Below are positions 30,395 to 35,404 of a DNA stretch of 35,404 nt, piece by piece. Origin of the DNA: Phoronis australis (lineage: Eukaryota > Phoronida > Phoronidae); contig NMRA01000572.1 in NCBI GenBank assembly GCA_002633005.1, positions 1 through 35,404 of the forward strand, read 5' to 3'. The notes under the pieces are model-generated. The model worked only from the letters and a program-made list of their open reading frames with translations. It was not told the DNA's origin and made no database searches. The number at the start of each line of letters is the position of its first letter. The first letter of the stretch is position 1. Both the position numbers and the translations under genes were made by a program.

Positions 30395-30404
30395 NTGTGT
30401 GTGT
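30349..30404. repeat. (GT)n microsatellite with an N
   Basis: About 55 bp of uninterrupted TG/GT repeats broken by one N at 30395. A typical hypervariable microsatellite whose length is probably not exact in the assembly. Confidence 0.97.
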
Positions 30405-31265
30405 GATCAAAATGACACCACGAACGTCGGGTTTCTTCAAATCCGGTAATAAGGTTTCACCTATCACTTGCAGACTTATGTAGCATGATAAAACTATACC
30501 AAGATCATCAAACTTTATTAACAAGATAAGTAAATGTATGACAAGTTATCTTAGAAATCTTAGTAATCTTAGAAAAAAAATGCATTCTACCACAATCCAA
30601 AAATCGTTTCTAAAATAAGTGCAAGATTCCAGTGAAATTGTCCGAGTTTAACTAATTATTTATTTTCCAGACAATGTCAGCTAATCGTTTGGTCTTTTAA
30701 TTTATTAAGTTTTCCATTTTAATTCAAACCAACACCTGCTTTAATTTCGGAAACGTTGGAACGAGCACCCCGAGCTAGTATTTTTTTCTGGAAAATCGCT
30801 AAATGGAAATAAACGTATTTTCTCTTTTGGATATGAAAACAAATTGAAACCACAAAATGTGAATAAAAATTTGACTACTTGGGTTCTTGAATTTAAACAT
30901 TGGTCAAGTAATAGGAATTTTGTCAACAAAAAACCCAAGCCTTGAGCTATTCATAGGAAAGACGGTAGTTTCCAATATGGCTTATCAGATAATTATACCC
31001 ATCACTGACTCACAATAGAAGCTGCGCTTGAAACAATGTGGATAAAAATGGTTGTACTCAAGGACAGGCATGTAAAGGGCATGTTCATGACATGTTCGGA
31101 AACAAGGTTGAAAACCAGTCTCAAACTGCACATAAACAACATTTTGAATAATACTCGGACATTTTTCCTGAACCTGGCATCAATTATTGTGTACAGTGTA
31201 TGTCTTTCTAATTTGGAAGACGAAATTAGATATATCGTAGTAAGCTTCTAAATTTATTCTGGCAG
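30405..31265 (-). other. probable ASPH intron; nothing recognised
   Basis: AT-rich. Open frames at 30741-30938 (minus) and 31036-31251 (plus) carry no motif I recognise. Confidence 0.45.
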
Positions 31266-31355
31266 CACCATTAAAGCAATACATGCTAATGTATAATAAG
31301 TACCACCATTAGAGCACTACATGCTAATGTATAATAACTAGCACCATTATAGCAT
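31266..31355. repeat. minisatellite, 38 bp x 2.4
   Basis: CACCATTA.AGCA.TACATGC followed by TAATGTATAATAA starts at 31266 and 31304, and a partial third copy starts at 31342. Two or three substitutions separate the units. Confidence 0.88.
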
Positions 31356-32526
31356 GGCGTGTCCAGCCTTTGCAGTGTGCACAGGAATAGCAAGCAAACG
31401 ATTCGGTTTAGAAGAACCTAAATTCATTGCACAATACTACTGGGAACTACAAGCATCAAGGAAGTGCAAAGACAATCTTTCCAAATTTTTTAGCAATGAC
31501 TTGAATTTCTTTTTCGATCTACGCTTTGTAAATTTTTGAATTTCATTAGTCTAGTTTTTAATTCAATAAAGCATTTAGAGCTGCCCGACATTCATGAATA
31601 TCACTGTTATCGTTTAGTGTCCTTCTTTGCGATATGGTGGTCTGATGATGGATCGAATTTTCAAGTCAGACTTCAGCCTTCAACTAAGTTCAGATTCCAT
31701 TTCTTACAAAACAGCTTCTGTGCTGTGCACGAATGTTTTGTGTTTTTGATGAATTTGGAATCTCAACTTCCCCTCGTGAGTAGTTAGCAGTGTCATAACG
31801 GGAGAGGGCGCAGCACTGAAAAAAGTAGGGGCTAACGCCCCCAGCCCCCATGTAGTGCACCTCTGGAATACGCTCGGCAAAATTTTGCTTTACAAATTTT
31901 CTCGAATTTTCGAAATACATGTATGAATGATTAAGTGCACATTTTCAAGGGCGTTTAGACGACCTATGCTGCAAAAACGGTGACCCTAACAACAATTGTC
32001 CTGGACAGGGCCCTCAAATGGTAAACCATACACTGATACCGAGTTGTCAATGTTCTCTTGAATTTTCTCTCTGATCAGTATTCGAAGTCTTTCTTTTTTG
32101 TCTTTCCCCAGCCCCACACCTTTGTCGGTTGACACGGTTTGACCCTGAGGCATGCAATTTTTTGGGGTGGCACGCGCCCTCCCCCCGCTTACTAAGGTCC
32201 TGATGCAAGGAGTCCATCGTTGGGCCAATGTCAATGTTGTGTTTCAACACTGACGCACTCGTTGTATAGCTTGAGCATTAAATTAAAGGTTTAAGAAATA
32301 CAGGAGCAGTTTTGCGCATTTCATAGTGCGTGTAAAAGGGTTTATGGATTCGTATTGAACTTGTTGCTGCAACTTGTCCTGTGGGCCTGTACCCGGCACG
32401 TGACCACAAATGTGGACACTAATTCGGCTATTGCGCAAGTCGACTGCAGAATGGTGGCCAGTGAAAATGTAAGGCAGCACCATGCCAGTGGGCGTGTGTG
32501 ACAACTCGGATTTCTAATCTCTTATT
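31356..32526. other. no recognised gene
   Basis: An open frame at 31354-31539 (plus; MACPAFAVCTGIASKRFG...) has a fairly protein-like start, but I do not recognise it. Minus-strand frames at 31986-32250 and 32283-32504 likewise. No repeat structure was noted. Confidence 0.4.
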
Positions 32527-33265
32527 ATGAAAACTATTGAAGGCAATTACCAGCACCTGCAAACAAGAATTTTGAAGTATGGAGAAGTTCAACAGGAGTT
32601 AGCTGTAGACCTTACTCGTGAAGCTGCCGACATTCTAGCCACGGTTACTGCCGGTCCTTCGAAGCAATTATAGCACATATATAAGAATTTTTAAGAATGG
32701 TGCGTTTTGTGTTGACGGAAATGTCCATGGCGTCAAGGAATTTGAGGCATTTAATGATGAACAACTGTTTTGGCTTAATTTGGGAGAACACCAAGCAAAA
32801 CTAACTTCCAAGTATGCATACTGTGGCGGAATTAAGAAATACTATTATGGCAGTGTTAATTGTAGTAGAGCCACAAAGTGTGCTAAAATGGTAGAAAATT
32901 AGGCATAACATTTCTGTAGCAGATAAAAGGTTGATTTGCGCAGAAGGCCGATGTCTTCAATGCTCAGAATAATTTCGGCAGACAAGAGACTTGCCAAGAA
33001 AACGGCACAGTTGAGTCTGGGCACTCCAAAGGAAAGAACTGCAGCCAATTCCAATTATTCGGTGCAACTTCTCTCACCCAACGGCGTTGTTTCACGATAC
33101 CGCAACCTCAAACAACGCCAAAGAAATGAAACGCGGAGGGTGAGATATTACAGAGTATTCATATTTATTCTTGGATACAGGTGTCCACCTCAAAATGAAT
33201 TTCCCACGGTCATTCTTTATGCGATAGCAATGTTTTCGCCAACTGAAGAAGAACAGGAATCATAG
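32527..33265 (+). pseudogene. unrecognised decayed coding region (possible transposon ORF)
   Basis: Three plus-strand segments in different frames look protein-coding in composition. The first, 32527-32673, has 48 codons starting MKTIEGNYQHLQTRILKYG. The second ends at the stop 32902, about 80 codons, with NGAFCVDGNVHGVKEFEAFN and YAYCGGIKKYYYGSVNCSRA. The third, 32936-33265, has 109 codons, with basic RLAKKTAQ and NLKQRQRNETRRVRYY. None matches a family I know. Frame changes between them suggest either a dead mobile-element gene or, less likely, exons of an unknown plus-strand gene. The Cys pattern of the second segment (C, C, C) could be a zinc-binding module. Confidence 0.3.
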
Positions 33266-34888
33266 ACATCCCGCGTGCTCCGTCTATGGTTCTAACACTT
33301 CAAACTTGTGTCTACACCGCCGCTGAAAGTTTGATGTTGACCTCATTCTAATCTTCTCTGCAATCCACTGTCAGGGGACGAAAACAATTCAAAGTCCGCC
33401 CCTCGAAATAGGACTTGCTTAGCTGGAATTCAGAACTGCGGTCATGAGAGCTAGTGTTTTCACCTCCTGATTGCGAAGCGATCGAGTTAGCTGTGGTATC
33501 TTCATCAGCACGTGCTCTCAGCGGGAAGTCACTGCTTTATCCACTCAAGCGCTCGACCAACAACTGACGAGAGTCTCATAACTCCCACATGCAAATTTGA
33601 TATGCAAACGAGGGAGTACTTGACTACTGCGCCATCTATACATCGACGGAAAAGCTTAAATACCTGTGACTGCGTGTGGGAAGTTGCGATTGCGTGCGCT
33701 GAAGTCTATATTTTCAAATTACAATTACACCACTGTTTAAGGTTGCAAAGTGAGTTTTTTGATATCATTCTATAGAAAAAGCTTTATTCTCTCTGATAAA
33801 ATCATCTGTTTCCTTTTAAACGAAACTTAAGTCCTGAAATTAGTCCGGGGAAGGAGGCCAAAAACGGCGGTTTAGCTAGTTGTCCCTTCCTGGTTATCTC
33901 TTCCTGGCGAAATCAATAGTTCATAACCCACTCACCTGTGAAGGCAATAAACATAATAATTACACCTGGTCTGGCAATGGAACTACTTTTAAGTGAATGG
34001 TGAGATGCCTTGAACGTCAACACAACATTCACATATGAAACTTTGGCAGCCAAATTTATGATCCAATAACACCATGCCACATTAAATTTATACAGTACTT
34101 TTGCAACAAGTCTGTTTAGTTAACCCAATATCTACAGAATTAGCACAATCGAGTCGCATTATAACGTACCGGTCATTTATAACGTTCGATCGCTCCAATA
34201 TACTCTTTCTACAAACACGAATACAGAACTAATTGTAACACATGTGTGTTTGTAGATGGTATAACCACAAAATAACTACGTCGCAGTCGAACTGCTACTT
34301 AGCATTGATCGTATTGTGGCGGTCTTAAAAAGTTCAAGATAATTCTCGTGGAAAATAGATGATATTTGAAGCAAAAACTTTCGGTAAATTTTCTACAATT
34401 TTAGTGTCATTTTCGCCCAACTTTCTTCCAGATTTTCGCAATGATCGCGACTTCTGACAAAAGTCGTTAACTCTTGAAATTAGCGTTATTTTTCGTCTGA
34501 TTTTTGTCGGGATTTTCACTTTACGACAAAAATGTATGTGCTTGAACACGGTCACCCCTCGCTCTCATTTTGAAACGGCAAAAAACGACGAAACTTTACA
34601 GTTCACACATGTGCTCACGAGACCCACGAGAACGAATTACTTAGAATACTGTGGCACTACGCAAAATGAGACCATTGCGGATTCATACATTCGTGAGATT
34701 TGTTTCTTTCTCAGGAATTTTAACTCTAATTTCTGTGTATTTACTTTGAAATTACGAGTTAAATTAAATTCTTAACAGATTTAAAATTCAAAACAAAGGA
34801 AACCATTTTACTGTGTAGTAATACTAAAAGTGGGATTTTCGGGCCGGTCTATCACGACCAAAATACGTTATGCCTGCATGCCAGGCCA
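33266..34888. other. no recognised gene
   Basis: Open frames at 33512-33775 (plus), 34334-34555 (minus) and 34536-34775 (plus) lack recognisable motifs. The minus frame at 34334-34555 is rich in KSRSLRKSGRK-like basic residues, which derive from locally repetitive TTTTCG/GACTT-type sequence. Confidence 0.4.
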
Positions 34889-35010
34889 AAGACAGTGCAG
34901 TGTTGTTCTTCAATTGAACAATTTATGGATATGTAGGTGTATCTTTGGCAAATGTGAGTCGATTTTGACCAAAACATACAGTCATGGTCAACATAAGGTA
35001 ATTCATAATT
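34889..35010 (+). repeat. dispersed repeat copy 2 (pair with 19707-19797)
   Basis: ATGTAGGTGTATCTTTGGCA, GTCGATTTTGACCAAAA and ATGGTCAACATAAGGTAATT match copy 1 in the same orientation. The preceding GTTCTTCAATTGAACAATTT matches sequence 350 bp further upstream in copy 1, indicating an internal deletion here or an insertion there. Confidence 0.8.
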
Positions 35011-35031
35011 ACAGCACACATCACGAATTTT

Positions 35032-35190
35032 TGGCCGACCGGTCGGAAATTGGTCGACGACCGGCCGTCGACCAACAACGGTCGGCTAGGAGCCGTCTGC
35101 TTAGTCGCCTCTGTGGTCGGCACTTGGGTCGGCTAATTGGTCGCCTAGCGTAGACGACCAATTCGGATTAAGCGTGTCCTTGGTCGGCAA
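35032..35190. repeat. GGTCG-rich palindromic block
   Basis: A locally GC-rich stretch in AT-rich surroundings with about ten GGTCG or CGACC motifs, a perfect 12-base palindrome CCGACCGGTCGG (about 35036), a near-perfect one at GGTCGACGACCGGCCGTCGA (about 35052), and flanking ATTGGTCG...CGACCAAT. It resembles the subterminal region of a DNA transposon. The other end is not in the window. Confidence 0.6.
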
Positions 35191-35404
35191 TTACCATTTT
35201 ATGACTTAGCGGGTGAACTTTGGACAAACAAACATTTAACTGTTCGCTGTTCGTTTACCAGTGGCAACTCCGGTCTTGACATCGGTTTATCAAATTTTGT
35301 TCAACTATTAAATGGAGGTAAAATCGAATCAACCTACAAATACGAAGTGCGTGGCATTACACAAGCCGAAAACCTTATGTTGAATTAATGACGGCGTGGT
35401 AAAA

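Noticed and set aside
30249-30524. Minus-strand frame containing TWWQAT, reminiscent of the PWWTPKETGY segment expected in the next upstream ASPH exon
   Set aside because: The surrounding residues do not align, most of the frame is a translated GT microsatellite, and no suitable splice sites with the right phase are present.
33440-33620. Possible tRNA-derived SINE on the minus strand (A-box-like TGGTCGAGCGCTTGAGTGG)
   Set aside because: No B-box GGTTCGANNCC at the right distance and no cloverleaf could be drawn. One box-like match is not enough.

Overview
This is eukaryotic, metazoan genomic DNA, most likely from an invertebrate. It has no long uninterrupted reading frames. It is AT-rich by eye and full of degenerate transposons, minisatellites and (GT)n tracts. 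Its one recognisable host gene is split by introns of 2.8, 12.7 and 6.2 kb with GT-AG borders. The mixture of Kolobok, pogo-like, Penelope-like and LINE relics fits a marine invertebrate, but I cannot name the species. Five isolated Ns sit mostly in or beside homopolymer or GT runs and look like assembly ambiguity.

Host gene. The last four coding exons of an aspartyl/asparaginyl beta-hydroxylase (ASPH family) lie on the minus strand at 29767-29899, 26872-26963, 14051-14181 and 7706-7856. They join in frame (phases 1, 0 and 2) and cover nearly all of the 2-oxoglutarate dioxygenase domain through the stop codon. The N-terminal part (membrane anchor, linker, TPR-like region) was not found and probably lies beyond the right edge. 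About 22 kb of the window is therefore ASPH intron, and positions below 7706 are its 3' flank.

Layout. 1-5280 holds a 192-bp duplication, a 296-bp higher-order tandem array and one transposon end. 5289-6569 is a fold-back Kolobok-like element with TTAA flanks and a broken THAP gene. The 7857-14050 intron holds a 262-bp inverted-repeat element, a degenerate 87-bp repeat and a perfect 18-bp x 6 minisatellite. The 14182-26871 intron begins with a satellite of about 148 bp (higher-order period 444 bp). Each satellite monomer carries a CTCF-like core, and the array is interrupted by a pogo-like transposon whose TA duplication can be read against intact neighbours. Further on are a 2.7-kb element with related inverted termini, a GT tract, a GAT/GAC-rich duplication and a nest of inverted dispersed repeats. 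The 26964-29766 intron holds inverted partners of those repeats, a 52-bp x 5 array, a Penelope-like insertion with 51-bp inverted termini, and a LINE relic that reaches within about 20 bp of an ASPH splice donor. From 29900 to the end there is a GT tract, a 38-bp repeat, an unrecognised decayed coding region and a GGTCG-rich palindromic block.

The mobile elements are decayed and do not act as a system with ASPH. The points of most interest are the CTCF-motif satellite, the inverted repeats that bracket ASPH exon 26872-26963, and the clean nested insertions that allow empty-site reconstruction.
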